From: Streptomyces fodineus
Lineage (GTDB): Bacteria; Actinomycetota; Actinomycetes; Streptomycetales; Streptomycetaceae
DNA length: 64,000 bases
Direction of reading: 5' to 3'
NCBI RefSeq assembly: GCF_001735805.1
Contig: NZ_CP017248.1
Location: 6,758,001 to 6,822,000, forward strand
The position numbers and the translations under genes were made by a program. Position 1 is the first letter of the stretch; each line of letters starts with the position of its first letter. Of the stretch, positions 25,678 through 34,382 are shown piece by piece. The notes under the pieces were generated by a model. That model had not been told where the DNA came from. It saw nothing but the letters and a program-made list of their open reading frames with translations, and ran no database searches.

Positions 25678-26097
25678 TCAGGCCAGCGTCACGGTGATGT
25701 CGCCCCGAGTCGCCTTCGAGTACGGGCACACCTGGTGAGCCTTCTCCACCAGCTCCCGCGCCACCTCGGCGGACACGTGGGGAATGCTGGCCGAGATCTC
25801 CACGACGATCCCGAACCCGTCGTCGTTCTTGCCGATACCGACCTTCGCGGTGACGGTCGACCCGGAGACGTCGGCCCCCTCCTGCCGGGCGACGACTCCC
25901 AGCGCCCCCTGGAAGCAGGCGGAGTACCCCGCGGCGAACAGCTGTTCCGGATTGGTGCCGGCGCCGTTGCCGCCCATCTCCTTGGGCGGGTTGACGACGA
26001 CATCGAGTCGGCCGTCATCCGTGGCGACCCGGCCGTCCCGGCCGTTCTCGGCGGTGGCGACGGCGGTGTACAGGACGTCGGACTGCGTGATGGGCAT
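25678..26097 (-). CDS. ohr: Organic hydroperoxide resistance protein (Ohr/OsmC family)
   Basis: A 139-residue thiol peroxidase that reduces organic hydroperoxides in the cytosol. The reactive Cys61 is in GYSACFQGAL and the second Cys124 in VCPYSKATRG, the Ohr-specific spacing. NPEQLFAAG with the conserved Glu is present. Length matches the family. It is transcribed alone, leftwards. A MarR-type regulator lies 1.2 kb away, but it is divergent from the NADPH oxidoreductase gene and need not be OhrR. Confidence 0.95.
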   Translation of the reverse strand: MPITQSDVLYTAVATAENGRDGRVATDDGRLDVVVNPPKEMGGNGAGTNPEQLFAAGYSACFQGALGVVARQEGADVSGSTVTAKVGIGKNDDGFGIVVEISASIPHVSAEVARELVEKAHQVCPYSKATRGDITVTLA

Positions 26098-26202
26098 GCG
26101 GTTGTCTTCCTCCTCGGTCCGCCGCGACTCGCGCCCACGATCGACGACGGATTTCGGAAAGAAGTTACCGCATGCCGAAAACGCAGCAGAAGCCCTGGCC
26201 GG

Positions 26203-27231
26203 TCAGAGCTTGACGATCATCTTGCCGATGTTGTCGCCGCGCAGGACCCCGAGGAACGCCTCCAGGGTGTTCTCGATGCCCTCGGCGACCGTCTCGCGGT
26301 ACTTCAGCTCGCCCGAGGCGACCCACGGCCCGACCTTCTGGACGAACTCCGGCTGCAGGTCGTAGTGGTCGCCGACCAGGAAGCCCTCGATCCGGCCCCG
26401 GGTCTGGATCAGCCGGGCGAGGTTGCGCGGGCCGGGCGCGGGCTCGGTGTTGTTGTAGACCGAGATCATGCCGCAGACGGCGATACGGCCGCCCTCGCGG
26501 AGTGAGCCGATGGCGGCCTCCAGGTGGTCGCCGCCGACGTTGTCGAAGTAGACGTCGATACCGTCCGGCGCGGCCTGCTGCAGCTGCTCGCTCACCGGGC
26601 CGTTCTTGTAGTTGAACGCGGCGTCGAAGCCGTACTCCTCGACCAGCAGCTTGACCTTCTCGTCGGAGCCGGCCGAGCCGATCACCCGCGAGGCGCCCAG
26701 CAGCTTGGCGAGCTGGCCGACCTCGCTGCCCACGGCGCCCGCGGCACCGGAGACGAACACGATGTCGCCCTCCTTGAAGGAGGCGGTGCGCAGCAGGCCG
26801 GCGTAGGCGGTCAGGCCGGTCATGCCGAGGACGCCCAGGTAGGCCGACAGGGGGACGTCCTGCTCCTCGACCTTCACGGCCGGTACGGCGGTCGGGCCGA
26901 CCTTGACGGCGTTCTGGGCGTCCACGACCGCGTACTCACGCCAGCCGAAGAAGTGCAGGACGTGGTCGCCGACGGAGATGCCCTCGGCGTGGGACTCGAC
27001 GACCTCGCCGACCGCGCCGCCCTGCATGACCTTGCCCAGCTCGAAGGGGGCGGCGTACGACTTGGCCGCCGACATCCTTCCCCTCATGTACGGATCGACG
27101 GAGAGGTACTTGTTCCGCACCAGCACCTGGCCCTCGCCCGGGGTCCGCACCGGCGTCTCGACGAGGGCGAAGTCCTCGGGCTTGGGCCAGCCGACGGGAC
27201 GGCTGAGCAGATGCCACTCGCGGTTGATCAT
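26203..27231 (-). CDS. NADP-dependent oxidoreductase, MDR family (leukotriene B4 dehydrogenase-like)
   Basis: A 342-residue zinc-independent medium-chain reductase. The N-terminus MINREWHLLSRPVGWPK and SVDPYMRGRM are hallmarks of the prostaglandin reductase/CurA group. The NADPH site is VSGAAGAVGSEVGQLAK. Catalytic zinc ligands are absent. It reduces alpha,beta-unsaturated carbonyls and quinone-like electrophiles. It diverges from a MarR gene over a region holding two palindromes, so MarR-controlled induction by electrophiles or oxidants is likely. Confidence 0.9.
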   Translation of the reverse strand: MINREWHLLSRPVGWPKPEDFALVETPVRTPGEGQVLVRNKYLSVDPYMRGRMSAAKSYAAPFELGKVMQGGAVGEVVESHAEGISVGDHVLHFFGWREYAVVDAQNAVKVGPTAVPAVKVEEQDVPLSAYLGVLGMTGLTAYAGLLRTASFKEGDIVFVSGAAGAVGSEVGQLAKLLGASRVIGSAGSDEKVKLLVEEYGFDAAFNYKNGPVSEQLQQAAPDGIDVYFDNVGGDHLEAAIGSLREGGRIAVCGMISVYNNTEPAPGPRNLARLIQTRGRIEGFLVGDHYDLQPEFVQKVGPWVASGELKYRETVAEGIENTLEAFLGVLRGDNIGKMIVKL

Positions 27232-27275
27232 GACGGCGCCTTTCCTTGCTTCGGAACGCTTCGGAGCCTGATTAC

Positions 27276-27312
27276 TTCAGAACCTGAAACAACCATGCGC
27301 TTGAATATTTCA
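27276..27312. promoter_or_regulatory. MarR operator pair in the divergent promoter
   Basis: TTCAG-AAC-CTGAA (27276-27288) and TGAA-TAT-TTCA (27302-27312) are perfect palindromes with the same TTCA/TGAA half-sites. They are centred about 25 bp apart between the oxidoreductase and the MarR gene. Both would fit a MarR dimer. Confidence 0.6.
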
Positions 27313-27334
27313 GGCTGTCAAGTAAAGGGGTATC

Positions 27335-27781
27335 ATGGGGTGCATGGCCACACCACCGAAGACCCACCGCCCCGACGCCCTGACGATGGAGGTCGTCGAA
27401 CTCATCGGAGACGTCGTGGCCCGCTTCTACGCGGACTACGAGGAAGCGGCGGGCGAGCACGCACTGACCGGACCGCAGGCCCGGCTGCTCAGCCTGCTCT
27501 CGGTGGAACCCCTGCCGATGCGGAAGCTGGCGCAGAAGCTGAAGTGCGAGCCGTCGAACGTCACGGGCATAGTGGACCGTCTGGAGTCCCGGGGGCTGGT
27601 CGAACGCCGCCCCGACCCGGACGACCGCCGGGTGAAGGTGGCCGCCGCCACCGAGGACGGCGTGCGCGTCGCCCGTGACCTGCGCGAAGGCCTGCACTTC
27701 GCCCGCGAACCCCTCGCCGGTCTCTCCGCGGACGAGCGCCGCTCCCTGCGCGACCTGCTGCGCCGCATGCTGGCCGGCTGA
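27335..27781 (+). CDS. MarR-family transcriptional regulator
   Basis: A 148-residue winged-helix repressor. The recognition helix region is MRKLAQKLKCEPSNVTGIVDRLESRG, and the wing is ERRPDPDDRRVKVAAAT. One cysteine (LKCEPS) lies in the DNA-binding domain and could sense oxidants, though it is not at the usual N-terminal OhrR position. It is divergent from the NADPH oxidoreductase, with matching palindromes between them, and probably represses both. ATG 27335 or ATG 27344 are both possible. AAGGGG lies 4 nt before the first. EI24 follows after 16 bp. Confidence 0.88.
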   Translation: MGCMATPPKTHRPDALTMEVVELIGDVVARFYADYEEAAGEHALTGPQARLLSLLSVEPLPMRKLAQKLKCEPSNVTGIVDRLESRGLVERRPDPDDRRVKVAAATEDGVRVARDLREGLHFAREPLAGLSADERRSLRDLLRRMLAG

Positions 27782-27797
27782 GACTCGGTAGACCGCC

Positions 27798-28589
27798 ATG
27801 CGCGATCTCGGGGCGGGATTCGGCCATCTGCTGAAGGGCCAGCGCTGGATGGCCCGGCACGGCCGGAGTTACGGCTTCCGGCTGCTGCCCGGGCTGATCG
27901 CCCTGGTCCTCTACGCGGCGGCGCTGGTCGCGCTCGCCGTGTGGGGCGAGGACGCGGTCACCTGGGCGACCCCGTTCGCGGACCACTGGGCCAGTCCGTG
28001 GCAGGGCCTGTTCCGCGGCTTCGTGACGGCCGTCCTGTTCGCCCTCGGCCTGCTGCTGGCCATGCTGACGTTCACGGCGGCCACCCTGCTGATCGGCCAG
28101 CCCTTCTACGAGAACCTCTCCGAGCAGGTCGACGCCGACGTCTCGCCCGACGGCACCGCCCCACGCTCCGGGCTGCCGCTCTGGCGCGAGCTGTGGATCT
28201 CGGGCCGGGACAGCCTGCGCGTGCTGGTCCGCGCCGCGCTGTGGGGCGTCCTGCTCTTCGCCCTCGGCTTCCTTCCCTTCGTCGGCCAGACCGTCGTCCC
28301 GGTGCTCGGCTTCCTCGTCACCGGTTTCTTCCTCACCGAGGAACTCACCGCCGTCGCCCTCCAGCGCCGGGGTGTCGAACTCCGCGCCCGGCTCGCCCTC
28401 CTCCGCTCCCGCAAAACCCTGGTCTGGGGCTTCGGCACGCCCCTCGCCCTGGCCTTCCTGATCCCGTTCGTCGCGGTCTTCCTGATGCCGGGCGCGGTCG
28501 CGGGCGCGACCCTGCTCGCACGCGAGCTGCTGGGAGAGGAGAGCACGGACGACTCCGCGGCCGACATCGCCCGTACCGCACCGGAGTAG
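27798..28589 (+). CDS. EI24-domain (CysZ-like) membrane protein
   Basis: A 263-residue integral membrane protein with four to five hydrophobic stretches: LLPGLIALVLYAAALVALAV, LFRGFVTAVLFALGLLLAML, WGVLLFALGFLPFVGQTVVP and LALAFLIPFVAVFLMPGAV. The GQPFYENLSEQV segment and the VGQTVVPVLGF-to-ELTAVAL pattern are typical of EI24/CysZ. CysZ imports sulfate in proteobacteria, but the actinobacterial members have no proven substrate. It starts 16 bp after the MarR gene, so it is probably co-transcribed with it. Confidence 0.85.
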   Translation: MRDLGAGFGHLLKGQRWMARHGRSYGFRLLPGLIALVLYAAALVALAVWGEDAVTWATPFADHWASPWQGLFRGFVTAVLFALGLLLAMLTFTAATLLIGQPFYENLSEQVDADVSPDGTAPRSGLPLWRELWISGRDSLRVLVRAALWGVLLFALGFLPFVGQTVVPVLGFLVTGFFLTEELTAVALQRRGVELRARLALLRSRKTLVWGFGTPLALAFLIPFVAVFLMPGAVAGATLLARELLGEESTDDSAADIARTAPE

Positions 28590-28884
28590 CACCGCCTACC
28601 CGGTGGGCCGGTCCGGACCGTACGCGGCTGCGGGTGAGCCGGTGGCTGATCGCGCAGTTCCCCGCGCCCCTGAGGAACTGCGGCCGCCGCACCCGCAAGG
28701 GCGCCGAGCCGCACCGCCGGCGTGCGGGATCGCACCCGCGTGGCTGCGGTGGCCGGCCGCACCCGCGTAGCTGCGGCCAGCCGTGCCGACGGGCGGCGCC
28801 CACCCGGCAGCGGCACTCGTTCGACCAGCGGCACCTTGCCGGCGCCGTTAAGCGAGACTCCCCCCGCCCGGCAGCCGCACCGGT
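28590..28884. repeat. Intergenic stretch with dispersed repeat subtype B
   Basis: This 295-bp gap between convergent EI24 and LysR genes contains the repeat core GGCTGATCGCGCAGTTCCCC followed by GCGCCCC (28643-28670), seen inverted at 52753-52779. Further on, GCACCCGCGTGGCTGCGG appears twice with small changes (about 28731-28770). No gene seen. Confidence 0.65.
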
Positions 28885-29820
28885 TCAGCCCGGGATCCGT
28901 GCCGCCGCCTCCCGGAGCGCCGCCACGAAGGCCCGTGCCGCCGGTGTCAGCGAGTGGCCCCGAGCCGTCGCCGCGTACACCGCGCGCGGCGGGGCGTCCC
29001 CGGCGTCCACCGGCAGCAGTACGACATCCGGCCGCATGGACGCCGCGGCCAGCGCCGGGACCAGCGTCACGCCCAGCCCCGCGGCGACGTACCCCTGCTT
29101 GGCCGTCCACTCCGCGACGACGTGTGCGACACGCGGCCGGAACCCCTGCCGCACGGCCGCGTCGAGAAGGGTGCCCTCCGGCCGGGGGCTGCCGGCGATC
29201 CAGTCGGCGTCGGCGAGCCGGGCCAGCCGTACCGGCCCGTCGGCCGTGGCGAGCGGATGGCCGGCGGGGACGGCGACGTAGAGGGTCTCGTCGAGCAGGT
29301 GGTGCAGCGTGTACGCCTCCAGCGGGGCACGGCCCGTCGTGGAGACCACCGCGAGATCGAGATGGCCGGCCGTCAGCCGGTCCAGCAGGCCGGGGGAGAG
29401 GCCCTCCTCGCGCGCGACCCGGACGCGCGGATGGCGGGCGTGGAACGCGGCCAGCGCCTGCGGGACGAGCGCCGCGTCGGCGGTGGCGAACGCCCCGAAC
29501 CGCAGCCGCCCGCCCGCCGCCGCGCGCAGCTCGGCCAGCTCGCGCGCGGCGCCGCCCAGCGACTCGGACACCGCCTCGGCATACGGCACCAGGGCCCGGC
29601 CGGCCTCGGTGAGCCGTACGCCCCGCGCCAGCCGGTCGAAGAGCGGACCGCCGCCGAGAGCGGACTCCAGCGAGGAGATCTGCCGGGACACCGCGGACTG
29701 GGTCCAGCCCAGCGTCCGCGCGGCCACGGTGAACGAGCCGGACCGGGCCACCTCGAGGAACACCCGCAGCCACACGGTGGACAGGTCGGGGAACTCCGGT
29801 TCGCCATGCGAAGTCAGCAT
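28885..29820 (-). CDS. LysR-family transcriptional regulator
   Basis: A LysR regulator of 311 residues from ATG 29820. The helix-turn-helix is FLEVARSGSFTVAARTLGW with TQSAVSRQISSLE. The effector-binding domain follows from about residue 90 (GRLRFGAFATADAALVPQ). It is divergent from a hydroxyisobutyrate-dehydrogenase-like gene with a 59-bp gap holding an extended dyad. It therefore very likely controls that gene and itself. In-frame ATGs at 29838 and 29856 would run into the operator, so I prefer 29820. Confidence 0.88.
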   Translation of the reverse strand: MLTSHGEPEFPDLSTVWLRVFLEVARSGSFTVAARTLGWTQSAVSRQISSLESALGGGPLFDRLARGVRLTEAGRALVPYAEAVSESLGGAARELAELRAAAGGRLRFGAFATADAALVPQALAAFHARHPRVRVAREEGLSPGLLDRLTAGHLDLAVVSTTGRAPLEAYTLHHLLDETLYVAVPAGHPLATADGPVRLARLADADWIAGSPRPEGTLLDAAVRQGFRPRVAHVVAEWTAKQGYVAAGLGVTLVPALAAASMRPDVVLLPVDAGDAPPRAVYAATARGHSLTPAARAFVAALREAAARIPG

Positions 29821-29824
29821 GGCA

Positions 29825-29872
29825 GCGATGCTAGACATTCGCTTGTCGCATCGCACGCCCCGGACCTAGCGT
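29825..29872 (+). promoter_or_regulatory. Promoter and LysR-box dyad for the 29880 gene
   Basis: GCGATGC-TA-GACA (29825-29837) and TGTC-GCATCGC (29844-29854) form a dyad offset by two bases, as LysR boxes often do. The dyad overlaps a -35 TTGTCG (29843-29848). An 18-bp spacer leads to -10 TAGCGT (29867-29872). The ATG at 29880 lies at the expected +1, so the transcript may be leaderless. Confidence 0.55.
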
Positions 29873-29879
29873 CGACGGC

Positions 29880-30704
29880 ATGGACAAGACGAAGAAGGTC
29901 GCCTTTCTGGGACTGGGCCACATGGGCGCCCCGATGGCCCGCCGGCTGCTCGCGGCCGGTCACCCGCTCACCGTCTGGAACCGCACCCCGGCCCGCGCCG
30001 AGCCGCTCGCCGCCGAGGGGGCCGCGCTCGCCGCGTCACCCGCCGCAGCCGTCCGGGACGCCGACGTCGTGATCACCATGCTCGCCGGCCCGGACGCGCT
30101 CACCGCCGTCGCCGACGCCATCGCACCGCGGCTGCGGCCGGGCGTGACCTGGGTCGAGATGTCCACCGTCGGGCCGGACGCCGTACGGGCACTGGCCGGG
30201 CGGCTGGGGGACGGCGTCACCCTCGTCGACGCGCCGGTCATGGGCAGTACGGACCGGGCCGCCGAGGGCACGCTCGGCATCCTCGCGGGCGGGGAGACGG
30301 CCGCCGTCGAGCCCGTCCTCGCGCACCTCGGCACGGTCACCCGCACCGGTGCCCTCGGCTCGGGCGCGGCCCTCAAACTCGTCGTCAACACGGCGGTGAT
30401 CGGCGGCGTCGGCCTCGTCGCCGAGGCGCTGCGGCTGGCCGCCGCGCTGGGCCTCGACGGGGACACGGCCCGCGCGGCCCTGGGCGCGGGCCCCCTCGGC
30501 GGCGCGGTCGAGCGTGCCTTCGCCGAAGGGGCGCTGTTCTCGGCCGACCTGGCCGTGAAGGACCTGCGGATCGCCACGGCCACCACCGAACTGCCGGCCA
30601 CCGCGGCGGTGTCGGAGGCCTTCCGGCAGGCCGCCCAGGACGATCCCGCCCTGGCCCGCGCCGACATCGCGCGCACCGCCACCCACCTCATCCGTACCGC
30701 CTGA
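29880..30704 (+). CDS. NAD(P)-dependent beta-hydroxyacid dehydrogenase (3-hydroxyisobutyrate dehydrogenase family)
   Basis: A 274-residue dehydrogenase. The Rossmann motif FLGLGHMGAPMARRLL is at the N-terminus. The substrate motif VDAPVMGSTDRAAEGTLGI (usually DAPVSGG) and Lys in GSGAALKLVVNT mark the beta-hydroxyacid dehydrogenase family. It oxidises small 3-hydroxyacids or reduces semialdehydes, and the substrate is not predictable. It is divergent from a LysR gene and followed after 10 bp by a RidA gene. No ribosome site precedes the ATG, which agrees with leaderless expression. Confidence 0.85.
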   Translation: MDKTKKVAFLGLGHMGAPMARRLLAAGHPLTVWNRTPARAEPLAAEGAALAASPAAAVRDADVVITMLAGPDALTAVADAIAPRLRPGVTWVEMSTVGPDAVRALAGRLGDGVTLVDAPVMGSTDRAAEGTLGILAGGETAAVEPVLAHLGTVTRTGALGSGAALKLVVNTAVIGGVGLVAEALRLAAALGLDGDTARAALGAGPLGGAVERAFAEGALFSADLAVKDLRIATATTELPATAAVSEAFRQAAQDDPALARADIARTATHLIRTA

Positions 30705-30714
30705 AGGACCCCCC

Positions 30715-31101
30715 GTGCAGATCACCCTGGACAGTCCCGCCTCCGCACCACAGCCCCTCAGCCCCTACTACTCCCAGGTCGCCCGCGTCGAACACGCCGA
30801 CGGCAGCGCCCTGTTGTTCCTCTCGGGCCAGATCGCCGAGGGGGCGACCCTGGCCGAGCAGACCCGGGGCGTCTTCGAGACGATCGCCGCCCTGCTGAAC
30901 TCCCACGGCGCGAGCCTCGCGGACGTCATCAACATCCGCACCTACCTGACCGACATCACCAAGCTCGACGAATACGGCACCGTCCGCCGCCAGTTCCTCA
31001 ACGGAACACCCCCGACGAGCATGACCTTCGAGGTACCACGCCTGTTCCGCCCGGAGGCGCGGGTGGAGGTGGAGGTCGTGGCGGCCGTACAACCCTCGTG
31101 A
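30715..31101 (+). CDS. RidA-family enamine/imine deaminase-like protein
   Basis: A 128-residue YjgF/YER057c/UK114 protein. LFLSGQIAEGATLAEQTRGVF and SLADVINIRTYLTDI, with Arg in NIRTYL, match RidA. The C-terminal FRPEARVEVEVVAAV replaces the common PxxxVEIE. Members hydrolyse reactive enamines or act on related ketoacids. It is co-transcribed with the dehydrogenase 10 bp upstream and probably under the LysR protein. GTG start with GAAGGA ahead of it. Confidence 0.88.
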   Translation: MQITLDSPASAPQPLSPYYSQVARVEHADGSALLFLSGQIAEGATLAEQTRGVFETIAALLNSHGASLADVINIRTYLTDITKLDEYGTVRRQFLNGTPPTSMTFEVPRLFRPEARVEVEVVAAVQPS

Positions 31102-31114
31102 AAGGGAGCCGCCC

Positions 31115-31678
31115 TCAGTCCACCGGCTCGCCCAGCAACCGCAGAAAGTCGCGGAACGCCCCGGGCATGTCCACCGAGTCCGGATCCAGTAGCCACTGAT
31201 ACTGCAACCCGTCCATCACGGCGACGAGGAGAGGGGCGGTGCGTTCCGGGGTGAGGCCGTTCGGCAGTTGCTCCCCGTACTCCGTGCGCAGCACCGTCGC
31301 CATGGACTCCCGGACACGGGTGTACCGCTCGGTGAAGTACCCCCGCGCCGGGTGCCCCTGCGTCACGCTCTCCCCGAGCAGCGCCGAGAAGGTCTGGATG
31401 ATCGCCGGCCGCATCGCGTTGTACTCCACCAGCGAGGCCAGCAGATCCACCCGCCATCGTGTGTCCGGCACCGCGTCCCACCGGTCCCGCTCCTGGAGTA
31501 CGGCCACCAGCAGGGCTTCCTTGGTGGGGAAGTAGTGCAGCAGGCCCTGCTGGGTGAGGCCGACGCGCTCGGCGACCGCGGCCAGGCTCGCCCCCCGGTA
31601 ACCGCGCTCGGCGATCACCTCGAGCGCCGCCCCGACGATCTCCGCGCGCCGCTCCTCGCTCCTGACCCTCGCGTTCAT
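31115..31678 (-). CDS. TetR-family regulator of the GH3 gene (probable)
   Basis: A 187-residue TetR protein. The helix-turn-helix covers about residues 25-60 (ASLAAVAERVGLTQQGLLHYFPTKEALL). The ligand domain follows. It is divergent from the GH3 beta-glucosidase with a 123-bp gap that includes CTACC-N8-GGTAG (31733-31750) and two TAACG repeats. Control of the GH3 gene by a sugar or aglycone ligand is inferred from that layout. Confidence 0.85.
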   Translation of the reverse strand: MNARVRSEERRAEIVGAALEVIAERGYRGASLAAVAERVGLTQQGLLHYFPTKEALLVAVLQERDRWDAVPDTRWRVDLLASLVEYNAMRPAIIQTFSALLGESVTQGHPARGYFTERYTRVRESMATVLRTEYGEQLPNGLTPERTAPLLVAVMDGLQYQWLLDPDSVDMPGAFRDFLRLLGEPVD

Positions 31679-31801
31679 GTCGTCAACCTACGGCATCCGC
31701 ATCCCTGGAATATAACGTCAAGATAACGAAACCTACCGCTCTACAGGTAGCCGATGCACGATGGGAGGCACCTGCACGGACGTCAACGAGGAGGCACCGC
31801 G

Positions 31802-34243
31802 ATGGCGGGATCCCAGCCCACCCCGGCCGACACGGCCCGCGAGACGGTCGTCGAGTCCGCCCTCGGCAGGCTCGGCCTCGACGCCAAGGCGCGGCTGCTG
31901 GCCGGCCAGGACATGTGGACCCTGCCCGCCCTGCCGGAGATCGGCCTTCGCTCCCTGGTCATGTCCGACGGCCCGATCGGCGTCCGCGGCGTGCGATGGA
32001 CCGCCGACGACCCCTCCGTCGCCCTGCCCTCCCCGACCGCTCTCGCCGCCACCTGGGACCCCGAACTGGCCCGCAGGGCAGGCGTGTTGCTCGCTCAGGA
32101 AGCCCGGCGCAAGGGCGTCCACGTGCTCCTCGCACCGACGGTCAACCTGCACCGTTCGCCGCTCGGCGGCCGGCACTTCGAGTGCTACAGCGAGGACCCG
32201 TACCTGACCGGTGTCATCGGCGCCGGTTATGTGTCCGGCGTCCAGTCCGGCGGCGTCGGCACCACCGTCAAGCACTTCGTCGCCAACGACGCCGAGACCG
32301 ACCGCTTCACCGTGAACAACCTGGTCGGCGAACGCGCCCTGCGCGAGCTGTACCTGGCCCCCTTCGAGGCCATCGTCGAGAACGCCCACCCGTGGGGCAT
32401 CATGACCGCCTACAACACGGTCAACGGCACGACCATGACCGAGCACCACCACCTGGTCAACGAAGTCCTGCGCGGCGAGTGGGGCTTCGACGGGTTCAAC
32501 GTCTCCGACTGGATGGCCGCCCGGGACACGGTCGGCGCCATCGACGGCGGCCTGGACGTGGCCATGCCCGGGCCGCGCACCGTCTACGGCCCGGCACTCG
32601 CGCAGGCCGTGCGGGACGGCGAGGTCGCCGAGGCCACCGTCGACGCCGCCGTACGGCGCGTCCTGCGGCTCGCCGCCCGCGTCGGGATCCTCGACGGCGC
32701 CGAACCCGTCGTGGCCGACCCGCCCGCGCCCGTCGACGGCGAGGCCCTCGCCCGCGAGATCGCCCGCCGCTCCTTCGTCCTCGTCCGCAACGAGAACGCC
32801 GCCCTGCCGCTGAAGCCCAACGGCACCGTGGCCCTGATCGGCGCCGCCGCCCGCGACGCCCGCGTCCTCGGTGGCGGCTCCGCCACCGTCTTCCCGGCCC
32901 GGATCGTCTCCCCGCTCGACGGCCTCACCGCCGCCCTCCCCGAGGGCGCCCTCGGCTACGCCGTCGGCGCCGACCCGGCCACCGAACTCGCCGTCGCCGA
33001 CCAGGGGTTCAGCCTCCGGGCCGCCTGCCGCGACGCCGACGGGAACGTGATCGGCACCCGCTCGGCCCCGGGCGGGCTGATCCAGTGGATGGGTTCGGAC
33101 CTGCCCGACGGTGTCACCCACGACAGCCTGCACACCGTCGAGCTGACCGGCACCTTCACCCCGCGCGCGACCGGCCCGCACACCTTCGGCATCAAGGGCA
33201 CGGGCGCCTTCACCCTGACCATCGACGGGACGACGTACTTCGACGACGTCCAGCGCCCCGACAAGGACGACCCCTTCGAGGCCTTCTTCGGCGCCCCCGT
33301 CCCCCGCGCCCAGGCGGAACTCACCGCGGGTGAACCGGTCGACGTCTCCCTCACCTACGTCGTCCAGCTCCCCGACGACATCCCGATGAAGGTCGTCACC
33401 TTCGCGCTCGCCCACCGCGAGCCGCAGCGCGACCCCGACGAGCTGATCGCCGAGGCCGTCCGGGTGGCGCGGAACGCCGACACGGCCGTGGTCATGGTCG
33501 CCACCACCGACCGCGTGGAGTCCGAGGGCTTCGACCGTAGAGACCTCACGCTCCCCGGCCGCCAGGACGACCTGGTCCGCGCGGTCGCCGCCGCCAACCC
33601 GAACACGGTCGTGGTCGTCAACTCCGGCTCCCCGGTGGAACTGCCCTGGCGCGAGGAGGTCGCCGCCGTCCTGCTCGGCTGGTTCCCCGGCCAGGAGGGT
33701 GGCGCCGCCCTCGCCGACGTCCTCACCGGCGCCCACGAGCCCGGCGGCCGGCTGCCCACCACCTGGGGCTCCCTCGCCGACGCCCCGGTCACCCGGGTCG
33801 TGCCCGCCGACGGCGAACTTCCCTACACCGAGGGAGTGTTCATCGGCTACCGCGCCTGGGAGAAGGCCGGCCGCACCCCGGCATACCCCTTCGGACACGG
33901 CCTCGGCTACACCGACTGGACGTACGAGTCCCTGGACGTCGACGGCACCACCGCCCGCATCCGCATCCGGAACACAGGCACCCGGCCCGGCCGGGAGGTC
34001 GTCCAGGTCTACGTCTCCCCGGCCACGCCCGACCCCGAGCGCCCGGCCCGGCAGCTGGCCGGCTTCGCCTCCGCCGAGGCCGCCGCGGGCGAGAGCGTCG
34101 AGGTGACCGTCACCCTCCCGCGCCGCACCTTCGAGGTCTGGGACGAGAAGGCGAACGCGTGGGCGTTTGTGAAGGGTTCGTACGAGATCGCCGCCGGACG
34201 CTCGATCGTGGACCGCAGGCTCGCCGCGCCGATTAACGTCTGA
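31802..34243 (+). CDS. GH3 beta-glucosidase with PA14 insert
   Basis: An 813-residue glycoside hydrolase family 3 enzyme. The N-terminal barrel has HFECYSEDPYLTG, the substrate-binding KHFVANDAETDR and the nucleophile Asp in FNVSDWMAARD near residue 236. A PA14 domain is inserted at about 390-540 (VELTGTFTPRATGPHTFGIK). The alpha/beta sandwich continues with VESEGFDRRDLTLPG, and an Fn3-like domain closes the protein. No signal peptide, so cytosolic hydrolysis of imported beta-glucosides (or beta-xylosides) is likely. ATG 31802 follows GAGGAGG. Probably TetR-controlled. Confidence 0.93.
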   Translation: MAGSQPTPADTARETVVESALGRLGLDAKARLLAGQDMWTLPALPEIGLRSLVMSDGPIGVRGVRWTADDPSVALPSPTALAATWDPELARRAGVLLAQEARRKGVHVLLAPTVNLHRSPLGGRHFECYSEDPYLTGVIGAGYVSGVQSGGVGTTVKHFVANDAETDRFTVNNLVGERALRELYLAPFEAIVENAHPWGIMTAYNTVNGTTMTEHHHLVNEVLRGEWGFDGFNVSDWMAARDTVGAIDGGLDVAMPGPRTVYGPALAQAVRDGEVAEATVDAAVRRVLRLAARVGILDGAEPVVADPPAPVDGEALAREIARRSFVLVRNENAALPLKPNGTVALIGAAARDARVLGGGSATVFPARIVSPLDGLTAALPEGALGYAVGADPATELAVADQGFSLRAACRDADGNVIGTRSAPGGLIQWMGSDLPDGVTHDSLHTVELTGTFTPRATGPHTFGIKGTGAFTLTIDGTTYFDDVQRPDKDDPFEAFFGAPVPRAQAELTAGEPVDVSLTYVVQLPDDIPMKVVTFALAHREPQRDPDELIAEAVRVARNADTAVVMVATTDRVESEGFDRRDLTLPGRQDDLVRAVAAANPNTVVVVNSGSPVELPWREEVAAVLLGWFPGQEGGAALADVLTGAHEPGGRLPTTWGSLADAPVTRVVPADGELPYTEGVFIGYRAWEKAGRTPAYPFGHGLGYTDWTYESLDVDGTTARIRIRNTGTRPGREVVQVYVSPATPDPERPARQLAGFASAEAAAGESVEVTVTLPRRTFEVWDEKANAWAFVKGSYEIAAGRSIVDRRLAAPINV

Positions 34244-34263
34244 TCCGGGACAAGTCCCCCACG

Positions 34264-34305
34264 AGCAGCCCCGGTCCGGGACCTGACCCCTGGACCGGGG
34301 CTCGT
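34264..34305 (+). terminator. Terminator after the GH3 gene
   Basis: AGCCCCGGTCC (34267-34277) pairs with GGACCGGGGCT (34292-34302) across a 14-nt loop. Extra pairing ACGAG/CTCGT adds length with a small bulge. No strong T-run follows, as is common in Streptomyces. Confidence 0.7.
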
Positions 34306-34382
34306 CGCCTGCGGCGCGTATGGCAGACTCCCGGCCCGCGCACACCGGAAGACACCGGGGCACGGCACGGGGGAGAGAGATC

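Noticed and set aside
31733..34363. An 876-codon minus-strand frame opposite the GH3 gene
   Set aside because: It is antisense to a full-length GH3 enzyme with all catalytic motifs. The composition is that of a mirrored third-position GC frame.
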